DNA of 64,000 bases from Nocardioides marinus (GTDB lineage: Bacteria; Actinomycetota; Actinomycetes; Propionibacteriales; Nocardioidaceae), in assembly GCF_013408145.1 (NCBI RefSeq), contig NZ_JACBZI010000001.1, forward strand, positions 744,001-808,000, read 5' to 3'. Shown here one piece after another: positions 8,925-17,300 of the stretch (its first letter is position 1; the number at the start of each line of letters is the position of its first letter). The translations under genes were made by a program, and so were the position numbers. The notes under the pieces were generated by a model. The model saw only the letters and a program-made list of their open reading frames with translations, did not search any database and was not told the DNA's origin.

Positions 8925-9367
8925 TCATCACCAACCACGTGTGGACCGGCGCGGTCATCGGCGCCGTCGCACCGGGGCCGGTCTCGGCCCTCGCCGCCGG
9001 GGTCGCCTCCCACTTCGCGCTGGACCGCACGCCGCACTGGGGCGATGACTCCATCTTCTTGCAGGTCGCGGTCCCCGACGGCCTCGTGGGGCTCACCGCG
9101 ATGGGGCTGCTGGCCCGCGTCACGCCCGCCCACCGGCGCGCACGCGTGCTCGCCGGGATGCTCGGTGCCTGCCTGCCCGACGCCGACAAGCCGTCGAACC
9201 TCTTCTTCGGGCGCTCGCCCTTCCCGGCCGCGCTGGACGAGTGGCACGTCTCCATCCAGCGCGAGGACGCCGGTCGACTGCCGCAGGAGCTGCTCGTGGC
9301 GACGGTGGGTCTGCTCGCGGCGCGGTGGGTCCTCCGCCATGATCGTGCCGGAAGGAGGATCCGATGA
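8921..9367 (+). CDS. Small membrane-associated protein, possible metal-dependent hydrolase
   Basis: 148 residues from the GTG that overlaps the add stop (GTGA). The sequence has hydrophobic stretches near both ends and two conserved-looking polar motifs, [13 protein letters not shown] (~28-40) and LPDADKPSN (~85-93). The His/Asp pattern recalls inner-membrane metal-dependent hydrolases of the YdjM kind, but I do not recognise a definite family. Its last bases overlap the next gene. No function is assigned beyond possible metal binding. Confidence 0.6.
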   Translation: MIITNHVWTGAVIGAVAPGPVSALAAGVASHFALDRTPHWGDDSIFLQVAVPDGLVGLTAMGLLARVTPAHRRARVLAGMLGACLPDADKPSNLFFGRSPFPAALDEWHVSIQREDAGRLPQELLVATVGLLAARWVLRHDRAGRRIR

Positions 9368-9822
9368 TCCTGAGCGTGGTCATGCTGGGTGCGGCCGGTG
9401 TCGCCCTGGCCCTCTCCGTCGTCCTGGGCCTGCGCGGCCTGCGCGAGCGCCGCGCTGCCGACTCCTTCGCCGAGCGGGCGGTCGTCACCGTCGCCGACGT
9501 CCTGGAGACCCGCCCCAAGGACGTCGCCATGTCCGGGGAGCCGGTGACCGTCTACTTCCACCTGGTGCGCTACGAGGTCGACGGCCAGACCCTGACCTCG
9601 GAGACGATGTCGGGCATGGAGCCGCCGATCCCGCACGTGGGGGAGCGGGTCGAGGTCCGCTACGACTCCGCGCACCCGGGCCGCGTGGTCCTCGACCAGG
9701 TCGACCACCGGATGGGTGCCGGGGCCACCGCCCTCGGCCTGGCCCGGGTCATGCTCGGGGCCGCGGTGTCGCTGCCGGTGGCCTGGGCGCTGATCGTGCT
9801 GATCACCGAGTTCGCGGTCTAG
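9364..9822 (+). CDS. DUF3592-type membrane protein
   Basis: 152 residues: an N-terminal transmembrane helix, a central beta-rich domain (VTVADVLETR, then YFHLVRYEVDGQT, then VGERVEVRYDSAHPGRVVLD) and a second helix at the C-terminus. This helix-domain-helix plan with the VEVRYD..P motif is that of DUF3592 proteins, whose function is unknown. A strong ribosome site, GAAGGAGG, precedes the ATG at 9364, which overlaps the upstream stop. It converges with and overlaps the C39-like gene by 20 bp. Confidence 0.75.
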   Translation: MILSVVMLGAAGVALALSVVLGLRGLRERRAADSFAERAVVTVADVLETRPKDVAMSGEPVTVYFHLVRYEVDGQTLTSETMSGMEPPIPHVGERVEVRYDSAHPGRVVLDQVDHRMGAGATALGLARVMLGAAVSLPVAWALIVLITEFAV

Positions 9823-10312
9823 CTCCCGGGGTAGCCCGCGGGACGAGGGCCCACCACGCGTGGTGCCAGCGCCCGAAGGGCAGCCGGTCCTGCGCGTGCT
9901 GCTCGGCGTCGACGGTGACCAGCCCGCCGCGCGCCGGGTCGTAGACCACCCAGGTGCCGTGGGCCGCGGCCACCACGAGGACCACGTGCCGGGGCAGCAC
10001 CCGGGTGCCGACGTAGACCGGCACCGGGTCGTGCTCGGCGGCGGCCAGCACCGCGGCGAAGTCCGGTCGGGTCAGCCGGTGCCTGCCGGGCAGGTGGCGC
10101 AGCAGCGCCCACGGCGGCGTGCCGAGCGCCCGCGGCCACCAGCCGACGACCTCCCGGTGGGTCGCGAGGACCTCCTCGGCGAAGCGGGGCAGCACGCGAC
10201 CGGCGTACACCTCGTCGGAGAGCATGCGTGCGACCACCAGGACCGCGGCGCCGCAGCTGAGCCGGTCCGGCTGCTTGAGCCGGCCCCAGGGGAGTCCGTC
10301 GGGCGCGATCAC
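9803..10312 (-). CDS. C39-like papain-fold cysteine peptidase
   Basis: 169 residues from GTG 10312, which overlaps the uridine-kinase stop (GTGA). A candidate catalytic triad is visible: Cys in DRLSCGAAVL (~21), His in LPRHVVLVV and Asp in VVYDPARGG. This order and spacing match the bacterial C39-like/BtrH-like papain fold rather than an exported protease; there is no signal peptide. The protein ends with an Arg/Pro-rich tail that overlaps the convergent gene. Substrate unknown; coupling to the P-loop kinase and nearness to the WXG-type genes are its only clues. Confidence 0.65.
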   Translation of the reverse strand: MIAPDGLPWGRLKQPDRLSCGAAVLVVARMLSDEVYAGRVLPRFAEEVLATHREVVGWWPRALGTPPWALLRHLPGRHRLTRPDFAAVLAAAEHDPVPVYVGTRVLPRHVVLVVAAAHGTWVVYDPARGGLVTVDAEQHAQDRLPFGRWHHAWWALVPRATPGARPRTR

Positions 10313-10899
10313 AGCGCCGCGACCGCCTCGACGGTGCGATCGGGGGAGAGCGGCTCGCAGCCCTTGGCGACGGCGTCGGCGACGACGCCGCGCTGGGCCC
10401 GGGCCAGCGCCAGCCCCCGCCGGACCAGCACCAGCGGTGGCTTGCGGTGCTCCCGGAGGTCGCGTACGAGGCGCAGCACGAAGGTCGTGGCCGCCGAGCG
10501 GCGTACGCAGTAGGCGGCGGCGAGCACGCCTGCCTCGCGGGCCGGCCCGACCACGTCGGGGGCGAAGATGCCCTCGGCGACGAAGAGCCGCGCCCCGCCG
10601 AGGTCGAGCGCGCGCGAGCCGCAGCGACCGTTCTCGGAGATCTCGTAGACCGGCACCTCGGCGTGGCCGGTGGTGGCCAGCTCGACCATCGTGGCCAGGG
10701 CGTCCTCGGGGAGCCAGGACTCTGGGTGGTCCCAGTCGACCAGGCCGGCGTTGGCGCCGTGCTCGATGCGCGGCAGCGTGGGGTCGTCGCCGTCCTTGTA
10801 GAAGTCGTCGAGCCGCAGCACGGGCAGGCCGAGCCGAGCGGCGAGACGGGACTTGCCGGATCCGGACGGACCGGCCAGGACGATCACCCGCGCATGCAC
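10309..10899 (-). CDS. Uridine-kinase-like P-loop NTPase
   Basis: 196 residues with Walker A GPSGSGKS (~10-17), a following LRLDDFYKD that matches the substrate-binding aspartate motif of the uridine kinase/PRK family, and an ARLFVAEGIFAPD Walker-B-like strand. It probably phosphorylates a nucleoside or small polyol; uridine is the family default. The GTG at 10899 is 11 bp after the WXG gene's stop, and TAGACT lies 8 nt upstream, so it may have its own leaderless transcript. A second start at 10895 is possible. Confidence 0.75.
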   Translation of the reverse strand: MHARVIVLAGPSGSGKSRLAARLGLPVLRLDDFYKDGDDPTLPRIEHGANAGLVDWDHPESWLPEDALATMVELATTGHAEVPVYEISENGRCGSRALDLGGARLFVAEGIFAPDVVGPAREAGVLAAAYCVRRSAATTFVLRLVRDLREHRKPPLVLVRRGLALARAQRGVVADAVAKGCEPLSPDRTVEAVAAL

Positions 10900-10910
10900 G
10901 GGAGATGAGT

Positions 10911-11756
10911 CTAGGAGTGCGTCCAGCCGCTCCCGTCACGGACGTCGTCGCGGTCGTAGGAATCGATGTCGGGCCACGCGTTGCCCGAGCGCAGGCCCAC
11001 CAGGCCGTCGTTGAGACCGGTCCACACAGCGAGGTTGACGGTGGTGTTGTCGGCCCAGAAACCGAGCAGCTCGTTGGCCAGGCGCAGCACCTCGATCGCG
11101 ACCTCGCCGATCACCTTGATCGCAGGCCCTGCGTCGAGGGTGACCCACTGGCCGGCATCGGTGCCGTCCTTGATCGCGGCCACGACCGAGCCGGCGATGT
11201 CGAGGATGGTGTCGACCACCGCCTGCCAGGTCGCCCAGACCTGGCGGGCCCCGGTGGCGCAGGCCGAGGAGGCGCTGGTGAGCCCGGTGTTGACGGCCAG
11301 GATGGCGTTCTTCTGCTCGGCCGCCACCCCGGCGTAGGCCGCGGCGGCGTCTCCGCTCCAGCCCTTCTGGAGGTGCCGGGTGAGGCGTTCCACGGCGATC
11401 TCCTCGTCGCGCAGCGCCCCGGCCGCCTCGCTGTAGCGCTCGCTGAGGTCCATCAGGCCCCACGGGGTGGCGAACAGGCGTCGCACCTGCTCCCACACCT
11501 CGGGGAGGGTGCGCTCGAACTCGTCCCAGATCCGCTGGATCGCGTCCTCCAGCCTGCTGAGGGCGTACTTGCCGGCGGCGTAGACCGCCGGGCTGGTGTA
11601 CTTCAGCCACGAGTCGAGGATGGAGCCGTCCCACTGGTCGAGGACCCAGTCGACGCCCTCCTGGATCTTCTCCTCGAGGGTCTCCAGCATCCGCTCGACC
11701 TCGTCCTGCCAGTCGACGAAGGACGTGTCGTGCTGCGTCGGTGCGCTGGTCGTCAT
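10911..11756 (-). CDS. WXG-motif helical protein, putative type VII secretion substrate
   Basis: 281 residues, almost wholly helical by composition. An N-terminal ~110-residue amphipathic region rich in Trp, Glu and Leu precedes a WXG100-like hairpin: long helix, the W-S-G turn in KGWSGDAAAAYAG, then a second helix. The C-terminal part holds a hydrophobic stretch (ILDIAGSVVAAI) and ends with DIDSYDRDD. No recognisable toxin domain. It overlaps the upstream EspC-like gene by 4 bp (ATGA). The WXG call rests on the motif and neighbours; no EccC/EccD secretion machinery is in the window. Confidence 0.65.
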   Translation of the reverse strand: MTTSAPTQHDTSFVDWQDEVERMLETLEEKIQEGVDWVLDQWDGSILDSWLKYTSPAVYAAGKYALSRLEDAIQRIWDEFERTLPEVWEQVRRLFATPWGLMDLSERYSEAAGALRDEEIAVERLTRHLQKGWSGDAAAAYAGVAAEQKNAILAVNTGLTSASSACATGARQVWATWQAVVDTILDIAGSVVAAIKDGTDAGQWVTLDAGPAIKVIGEVAIEVLRLANELLGFWADNTTVNLAVWTGLNDGLVGLRSGNAWPDIDSYDRDDVRDGSGWTHS

Positions 11757-12076
11757 GCGCCGAGCACCTGCCCGCGCAGGCTGTCGAGGTGGGCCTGCTG
11801 CTCGGCGTCGGTGAGCCCGAGGTCGCGGGCGACGTCGCGCAGCAGCTCCCCGACGCGACGGGCGCGGCTCGCGCCCTCGTCGAGGGCGTCGTACATCGAC
11901 TGGACGAAGGCGTCGTGCTGACCGCCGATCTCGGTGGCCAGCACGCCGAAGCGCCAGCCGTCACCCAGGCCGTCCGAGAGCAGGTCCCGGCTCTCGGCCA
12001 GGCGGGCGCCGAGCGCCTCCCAGCCCTGGGCGGCCTCGGGGAAGCGGTCGATGTCGGCCTCGAGGGAGTCGCTCAC
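11753..12076 (-). CDS. EspC-like small helical protein (type VII secretion associated)
   Basis: 107 residues of Ala/Leu/Asp-rich helix, with a turn at GDGWRFGVLATEIGG and a second helix HDAFVQSMYDALDEGASRA. Size, composition and position between a YbaB-like and a WXG-type gene fit the ESX secretion-associated EspC-like family. GTG 12076 overlaps the upstream stop and the ATGA at 11753-11756 couples it to the next gene. Assignment is by architecture rather than a diagnostic motif. Confidence 0.55.
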   Translation of the reverse strand: MSDSLEADIDRFPEAAQGWEALGARLAESRDLLSDGLGDGWRFGVLATEIGGQHDAFVQSMYDALDEGASRARRVGELLRDVARDLGLTDAEQQAHLDSLRGQVLGA

Positions 12077-12681
12077 GAGGTGCCTCCTGTCGCGGTGGTG
12101 AGGGTGTCGGCGTAGTGGGTGAAGGCCCGCTGGAAGGCCTGGAGCAGCGCCTGCTGCAGGCCTCCGGCGGTCGCGGCGGAGAGCCAGGCGGGGTCGGCGA
12201 GGACGGTCGCGGGCCGGCCGTCGGCATCGGTGCCCACGGTGACCATGCCGTTCTGCGAGAGCCCCTGGACGCCGCGTGGGGGAGGGGCGTGGGTGGGCGG
12301 TGTGCCCCCGGAGTCGGCCACCATCCGTGCGTGCCGCACCGCGTCGCTCGGGCGGCGCACCCGTGGTTGCAGCGATGCGACCAGCGCCTCCGGGGTCGCC
12401 GGTGGCTCCTCGACCGAGTGCGCGAGCTGCACGGCGACCGCCCGCGCGGTGTCGGCGGCCCGGTGGGCCTCGAGCACCCTGGCCTGCAGCGCCTCCGGCG
12501 TCCTGAGGAGACCGGGGTCGCAGACCCGCACCGCCCGCACCAGGGCCGCAGGGTCGACGACCACCTCGACGGCGCCGGAGGCATCGGCCCCGGACGCGTC
12601 CTCGGTGGGCCCCCAGAAGTCGGGACGCGTGGCGGCGCGGTGCGCCAGCACGAGGCGGGAGTCGTGGTCCAAGACGTTCAC
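12073..12681 (-). CDS. YbaB/EbfC-like protein at the head of a WXG operon
   Basis: About 202 residues. The C-terminal half (VTVGTDADGRPATVLADPAW followed by a helix ending FQRAFTHYADTL) resembles the short strand-helix pattern of YbaB/EbfC-like proteins, which often accompany actinobacterial WXG100 genes. The N-terminal half (DHDSRLVLAHRAATRP) is unfamiliar. The start is uncertain: GTG 12681 is chosen because sequence farther upstream would run into the divergent lipoprotein gene; no clear ribosome site is visible. Family call is tentative. Confidence 0.5.
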   Translation of the reverse strand: MNVLDHDSRLVLAHRAATRPDFWGPTEDASGADASGAVEVVVDPAALVRAVRVCDPGLLRTPEALQARVLEAHRAADTARAVAVQLAHSVEEPPATPEALVASLQPRVRRPSDAVRHARMVADSGGTPPTHAPPPRGVQGLSQNGMVTVGTDADGRPATVLADPAWLSAATAGGLQQALLQAFQRAFTHYADTLTTATGGTS

Positions 12682-12756
12682 GCAGGTCGGATGCCCCGAC
12701 ACCGGCGGTCCTAACCCTGGGGTTTGTCGCGCCGGTCCCCACGGAAGGCTGCGGGC

Positions 12757-13302
12757 ATGCCCGCCCGCTCCCGTCTGCTCGCCCCGTGCCTCGCGGTCCT
12801 GCTCGGTGCCACGCTCGCCTCCTGCTCCGAGGACCCGAAGGTCACCGGCGCCGACCCGGCGGCCCTGCCCGAGGACCTGTGCGCCGCCCTGGCCGAGGAG
12901 GTCCCCAGCGACCTGGGGCTGGACGGGGGCAGCCCCAGCCACGAGGCCGACGACGAGCTGGTCCGTGCCGGGTGCCGGTGGTCGGGCGAGGGCGACACCG
13001 ACCTGGTGGTCGAGGTCGTCTCCTACGCCCTCCCCGACAGCGACGACACCACGCCGGTGGACCGGGCGCTCGACGGTGCCTGTCGCACTCTCGCCGGCAC
13101 GCCCGACGTCGAGCAGCTGGTGGAGCAGGCCGGTGGTTGCTCGGGCGTCGTCGGGAGCACGGCGACCGGGATCGCCCGCGTCGTCCCCGACCGGGCGACG
13201 GTGCGCGTGCAGCTCTCCTCGACGGCGACGCCACCCGAGCAGCTGGCTGCTCGGGTGGCGTCGATGACCAGTGCCCTGACGGGCGGCATCCCTCGGGAGT
13301 GA
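12757..13302 (+). CDS. Small lipoprotein of unknown function
   Basis: 181 residues with a clear lipoprotein signal: basic MPARSR, a hydrophobic core and the lipobox L-A-S-C (Cys ~22). The mature part has further cysteines (LCAALAE, GCRWSG, ACRTL, GGCSG), suggesting two disulphides, as in DUF3558-like actinobacterial lipoproteins; I do not claim that family. GGAAGG lies ~8 nt before the ATG at 12757. It is divergent from the WXG operon and ends 3 bp before the convergent aldehyde dehydrogenase paralogue. Confidence 0.75.
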   Translation: MPARSRLLAPCLAVLLGATLASCSEDPKVTGADPAALPEDLCAALAEEVPSDLGLDGGSPSHEADDELVRAGCRWSGEGDTDLVVEVVSYALPDSDDTTPVDRALDGACRTLAGTPDVEQLVEQAGGCSGVVGSTATGIARVVPDRATVRVQLSSTATPPEQLAARVASMTSALTGGIPRE

Positions 13303-13305
13303 GGG

Positions 13306-14178
13306 TCAGACCCCCATCGGGTGCCAGACGGTCTTGATCTCCAGGAACGCCGTCATCGGCTCCAGGCCGGGGTCCTGGGTCCAGTCCGGCTCGCTCGCCG
13401 GGGCCCGGCGGACCCGCTTGAGGTTGTCGGCCGCGGCGACCTCGAGCTCGGTGGCGAGCGCGGTGTCTCCGGCGATGCCGGTCAGGTCGATGGCGTTGAC
13501 GTCCATGTGCGAGGCCAGCCAGGGGGCGACGGTGGCCGCCTTCCCGGTGAGGATGTTGACCACGCCACCGGGCAGGTCGCTGGTCGCGAGCACCTCGGCG
13601 AGGTTCACCGCGGGCAGCGGCCGGGAGTACGACGACACCACGACCGCGGTGTTGCCGCTCACGATCACCGGGGCGATGACCGAGACCAGCCCGAGCAGCG
13701 AGGACTCCTCGGGCGCGAGGACGGCCACGACACCGGTCGGCTCGGGGGTGGAGAGGTTGAAGAACGGGCCGGCCACGGGGTTGGCGTTGCCGACGACCTG
13801 GGCGAGCTTGTCGGCCCAGCCTGCGTACCAGACCAGGCGGTCCACGGCGGCGTCGACGACCTTCTCGGCCTTGCCGGCGTTGAGCCCCTCGGAGTGCTGC
13901 ACGGCCTGGACGAACTGCGGACGGCGGTCCTCCATGACCTCGGCGACGCGGTAGAGGATCTGCGCGCGGTTGTAGGCGGTGCGACCCGACCAGCCGCCGA
14001 CGGCCTTGCGGGCGGCGACGACGGCGTCACGGGCGTCCTTGCGCGAGGCGAGGGCGGCGTTGGCCACGAAGGTCCCCTTGTGGTCGTTGACGACGTAGGA
14101 GTAGCCCGACTCCGAGCGGGGGAAGGCCCCGCCGATGAAGAGCTTGTAGGTCTTGCGGACGTCGATGCGCGCGCTCAT
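13306..14178 (-). CDS. Truncated aldehyde dehydrogenase paralogue, catalytic residues absent
   Basis: 290 residues of ALDH fold (YKLFIGGAFPRSESG, then YAGWADKLAQ, then VVAVLAPEESSLLGLV, then LPGGVVNILTG). It stops after the NAD-binding half: the Asn of the PWNFP motif is replaced by PEESS, and neither the ELGGK glutamate nor the catalytic Cys segment exists. A normal ALDH has ~480 residues. It overlaps the full-length ALDH gene by 4 bp, is intact, and has a coherent C-terminus (TAFLEIKTVWHPMG), so it looks like a maintained pseudo-enzyme or partner subunit rather than a decaying gene. Role unknown. Confidence 0.85.
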   Translation of the reverse strand: MSARIDVRKTYKLFIGGAFPRSESGYSYVVNDHKGTFVANAALASRKDARDAVVAARKAVGGWSGRTAYNRAQILYRVAEVMEDRRPQFVQAVQHSEGLNAGKAEKVVDAAVDRLVWYAGWADKLAQVVGNANPVAGPFFNLSTPEPTGVVAVLAPEESSLLGLVSVIAPVIVSGNTAVVVSSYSRPLPAVNLAEVLATSDLPGGVVNILTGKAATVAPWLASHMDVNAIDLTGIAGDTALATELEVAAADNLKRVRRAPASEPDWTQDPGLEPMTAFLEIKTVWHPMGV

Positions 14179-15611
14179 GCCTGGCCTCCCTCGAGGTACG
14201 CGGCCAGGCCGTGCCGGCCGCCCTCACGGCCGTAGCCGGACTCCTTGTAGCCGCCGAACGGGCTGGTGGGGTCGAACTTGTTGAACGTGTTGGCCCACAC
14301 CACCCCGGCGCGCAGCTTGCCGGCGACGTCGAGGATGCGGGAGCCCTTCTCGGTCCAGATGCCTGCCGAGAGGCCGTACGGGGTGTTGTTGGCCTTCTCG
14401 ACGGCCTCCGACGGCGTACGGAACGTCAGCACCGACAGCACGGGGCCGAAGATCTCCTCGCGGGCGATCCGGTGGGCCTGGGAGACGCCGGTGAACAGCG
14501 TCGGGGCGAACCAGTAGCCGCTGCTGGGCAGGTCGCACGGCGCGGACCAGCGCTCGGCGCCCTCGGCCTCGCCGGCCTCGGAGAGCTCGCGGATGCGGGC
14601 CAGCTGGGCGGCGGAGTTGATGGCGCCCACGTCGGTGTTCTTGTCCAGCGGGTCGCCGAGGCGCAGGGTGGCCATCCGGCGCTTGAGGCGCTCGAGCACC
14701 TCGTCGGCCACGGACTCCTGGACCAGCAGGCGCGAGCCCGCGCAGCAGACGTGGCCCTGGTTGAAGAAGATGCCGTTGACGATGCCCTCGACCGCCTGGT
14801 CCATGGGGGCGTCGTCGAAGACGATGTTGGCGGCCTTGCCGCCGAGCTCGAGGGTCACCTTCTTGTCGGTGCCGGCGACGGCACGGGCGATGGCCTTGCC
14901 GACGTCGGTGGAGCCGGTGAAGGCGACCTTGTCGACTCCCGGGTGCTCGACGATCGCGCGGCCGGTCTCACCGGCGCCGGTGAGGATGTTGACGACACCC
15001 GGCGGGAGGTCGGCCTGCTGGCAGATCTCGGCGAAGAGCAGCGCGGTCAGCGGGGTCGTCTCGGCCGGCTTGAGGACCACGGTGTTGCCGCAGGCCAGGG
15101 CCGGGGCGACCTTCCACGCCAGCATCAGCAGCGGGAAGTTCCACGGGATGACCTGTCCGGCGACGCCGAGGGGCGTGGTGCCGTAGCCGCTGTGCTCGAG
15201 CTTGTCGGCCCAGCCGGCGTAGTAGAAGAAGTGCGCCGCGACGGTCGGGACGTCGACGTCGCGGGCCTCCTTGATCGGCTTGCCGTTGTCGAGGGTCTCC
15301 AGGACGGCGAGCTCGCGGCTGCGTTCCTGGATGATCCGCGCGATGCGGTAGAGGTACTTGGCGCGCTCGCGGCCCGGCATCGGGCCCCAGACCTTGTCGT
15401 AGGCCTTGCGGGCGGCCTTCACCGCGCGGTCGACGTCGGAGGCGTCGGCCTCCGCGACCTCGGCGAGGACCTCCTCGGTGGCGGGGTTGACGGTCTTGAA
15501 GGCGGTGCCCGCGCCGCTGGTGAACTCGCCGTTCACGAAGAGCCCGTAGGACTCCTTGATGTCGACGACCGCGCGCGACTCGGGAGCCGGCGCGTACTCG
15601 AAGATGCTCAT
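14175..15611 (-). CDS. NAD(P)-dependent aldehyde dehydrogenase
   Basis: 478-residue full ALDH. Asn ~157 in PWNFP, Glu ~255 in ELGGK, catalytic Cys ~289 in FNQGHVCCAG and the C-terminal PFGGYKESGYGREGG are all present. It sits 17 bp after deoC and overlaps the truncated paralogue. Because deoC yields acetaldehyde and glyceraldehyde-3-phosphate from deoxyribose-5-phosphate, oxidation of acetaldehyde to acetate is the natural suggestion; the substrate is inferred from context. Confidence 0.92.
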   Translation of the reverse strand: MSIFEYAPAPESRAVVDIKESYGLFVNGEFTSGAGTAFKTVNPATEEVLAEVAEADASDVDRAVKAARKAYDKVWGPMPGRERAKYLYRIARIIQERSRELAVLETLDNGKPIKEARDVDVPTVAAHFFYYAGWADKLEHSGYGTTPLGVAGQVIPWNFPLLMLAWKVAPALACGNTVVLKPAETTPLTALLFAEICQQADLPPGVVNILTGAGETGRAIVEHPGVDKVAFTGSTDVGKAIARAVAGTDKKVTLELGGKAANIVFDDAPMDQAVEGIVNGIFFNQGHVCCAGSRLLVQESVADEVLERLKRRMATLRLGDPLDKNTDVGAINSAAQLARIRELSEAGEAEGAERWSAPCDLPSSGYWFAPTLFTGVSQAHRIAREEIFGPVLSVLTFRTPSEAVEKANNTPYGLSAGIWTEKGSRILDVAGKLRAGVVWANTFNKFDPTSPFGGYKESGYGREGGRHGLAAYLEGGQA

Positions 15612-15628
15612 CTCTTCTCCTGCCGGTC

Positions 15629-16603
15629 TCAGTCGAGGGTGACGTAGTCGGGGCCGCTGTAGCGGCCGGTGCGCATCTTGGTCCGCTGCATCAGCAGGTC
15701 GTTGAGCAGCGTGGAGGCGCCGAAGCGGAACCAGTCGGGGTCGAGCCAGTCGTGGCCCGCGACCTCGTTGACCATCACGAGGTACTTGATGGCGTCCTTG
15801 GTGGTGCGGATGCCGCCGGCGGGCTTCACGCCGACCATCTGGCCGGTGGCCTCGCGGAAGTCGCGGACGGCCTCCAGCATGATCATCGTGACCGGCAGCG
15901 TCGCCGCTGGCTGGACCTTGCCGGTGGAGGTCTTGATGAAGTGACCGCCGGCCATCATCGCCAGCCAGCTGGCGCGACGGACGTTGTCGTAGGTCTGCAG
16001 CTCGCCGGTCTCGAAGATGACCTTCAGGTGGGCGCTGCGCTCGCCCTGGGTGCAGGCCTCGCGGACCGCGACGATCTCCTCGAAGACCTCCAGGTAACGA
16101 CCGGACAGGAACGCCCCGCGGTCGATGACCATGTCGATCTCGTCGGCGCCGGCCTCGACCGCGTCCTGGGTGTCGGCGAGCTTGATGTCACGCGCCGCGC
16201 GTCCCGAGGGGAACGCGGTCGCGACGGCGGCGATGTTGACGCCGGACTCGCCGAGGGTGTCCTTGGCGACCCCGACGAGGTCGGGGTAGACGCAGACGGC
16301 GGCCGTGGCCGGGCAGGTCGGGTCGGTGGGGTCGGGACGCATCGCCTTGCTGGCCAGGGCCCGGACCTTGCCGGGGGTGTCCTGGCCCTCCAGGGTGGTC
16401 AGGTCGACCATCCGGATCGCGAGGTCGAGAGCCTGCTCCTTGGCGGTGGTCTTGATCGAGCGGGTCCCGAGGGCGGCGGCGCGGGCCTCTGCACCCACCT
16501 GGTCGACGCCGGGCAGGCCGTGCAGGAAGCGACGGAGCGCAGCGTCGGACCGGGTGACGTCCGAGAAGTCCCAGCCGACTCCGGGGGTGGAGATCGTGGG
16601 CAT
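15629..16603 (-). CDS. deoC: Deoxyribose-phosphate aldolase
   Basis: 324-residue class I aldolase cleaving 2-deoxyribose-5-phosphate. Schiff-base Lys ~224 lies in HFIKTSTGK, the second catalytic Lys ~260 in GVKPAGGIR, and Asp ~157 in EIDMVIDRG. It is the longer actinobacterial form with an ~85-residue N-terminal extension. First gene of the deoC-ALDH-ALDH-like operon. TATGCT 6 nt before the ATG at 16603 suggests a leaderless transcript. Confidence 0.94.
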   Translation of the reverse strand: MPTISTPGVGWDFSDVTRSDAALRRFLHGLPGVDQVGAEARAAALGTRSIKTTAKEQALDLAIRMVDLTTLEGQDTPGKVRALASKAMRPDPTDPTCPATAAVCVYPDLVGVAKDTLGESGVNIAAVATAFPSGRAARDIKLADTQDAVEAGADEIDMVIDRGAFLSGRYLEVFEEIVAVREACTQGERSAHLKVIFETGELQTYDNVRRASWLAMMAGGHFIKTSTGKVQPAATLPVTMIMLEAVRDFREATGQMVGVKPAGGIRTTKDAIKYLVMVNEVAGHDWLDPDWFRFGASTLLNDLLMQRTKMRTGRYSGPDYVTLD

Positions 16604-16609
16604 TGGGTC

Positions 16610-16615
16610 AGCATA
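16610..16615 (-). promoter_or_regulatory. Leaderless -10 box for deoC
   Basis: TATGCT on the minus strand, 6 nt before the ATG at 16603. No Shine-Dalgarno sequence is visible in between. Confidence 0.55.
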
Positions 16616-16692
16616 GGCTTGCCGGCGGCCCGCACCCCAACCCTCGACCGGGCCCGCTCGCCGCCTGCCGACCCGCTGAGGAGCCCGCCCGG

Positions 16693-17286
16693 ATGGACCA
16701 CGACCCCCACGAGGAGAGTCTGGAGTTCGCGCCCACCAGCGGTCGGGTCATGGGAGTGCTGACGGTGCTGCTGGGCGTCGTCGCCGTCGTGGTCACCGTG
16801 GCCTTCCCCGGTGACTACCCGGTGCCGGTCGCCACCGGTGGCCTGCTGGTCGGCGTGCTGGCGTGGGCGGCGATGCTGCGCCCCCGCGTCCGGCTCGACG
16901 GGGCATGGCTGGTGCTGCGCGGGATGGTCTCCACGCTCCACCTCCCGCTCGCCGCGCTGCAGTCGGTCGTCGTGCAGCAGGTGCTGGTCGCCACCGTCGA
17001 CGACAAGCGCTACGCCAACCCCGGCGTCGGCCGGTCGCGGTTCCGTGCGATGCGCCGGCCGCGCTCCACCCGCGACCTGACGATGACCCCCGTGCCCGGT
17101 GAGGGCTGGACCCCCGACGAGGGGGCCGACTACGCCGACTTCGTCGAGGACCGGATCCGCGAGGCGGCCCGGGTCGCCCGGGGCGTCCCCGATGCGCCCA
17201 GCGGCGTACGGCGGGAGTGGGCGTGGCCCGAGATCGCGCTGGTCCTCGGCAGCCTGCTGCTGTTCGTCGTCAGCTTCTCGTTCTGA
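16693..17286 (+). CDS. Membrane protein with PH-like domain
   Basis: 197 residues: two adjacent N-terminal transmembrane helices (~17-60), a PH-like beta domain (VRLDGAWLVLRGMVSTLHLPLAALQSVVVQQ) and a C-terminal helix (EIALVLGSLLLFVVSF). AGGAG precedes the ATG at 16693. The middle contains a basic patch (RSRFRAMRRPRSTR). Similar proteins are widespread and uncharacterised in actinobacteria. It is divergent from deoC, 89 bp away. Confidence 0.7.
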   Translation: MDHDPHEESLEFAPTSGRVMGVLTVLLGVVAVVVTVAFPGDYPVPVATGGLLVGVLAWAAMLRPRVRLDGAWLVLRGMVSTLHLPLAALQSVVVQQVLVATVDDKRYANPGVGRSRFRAMRRPRSTRDLTMTPVPGEGWTPDEGADYADFVEDRIREAARVARGVPDAPSGVRREWAWPEIALVLGSLLLFVVSFSF

Positions 17287-17300
17287 GGTCGCACGGTCCA

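Noticed and set aside
13306..14178. ALDH pseudogene created by a frameshift or recent deletion
   Set aside because: The missing half is not found in any frame nearby, the next gene ends 3 bp away, and the short protein has its own C-terminal sequence.
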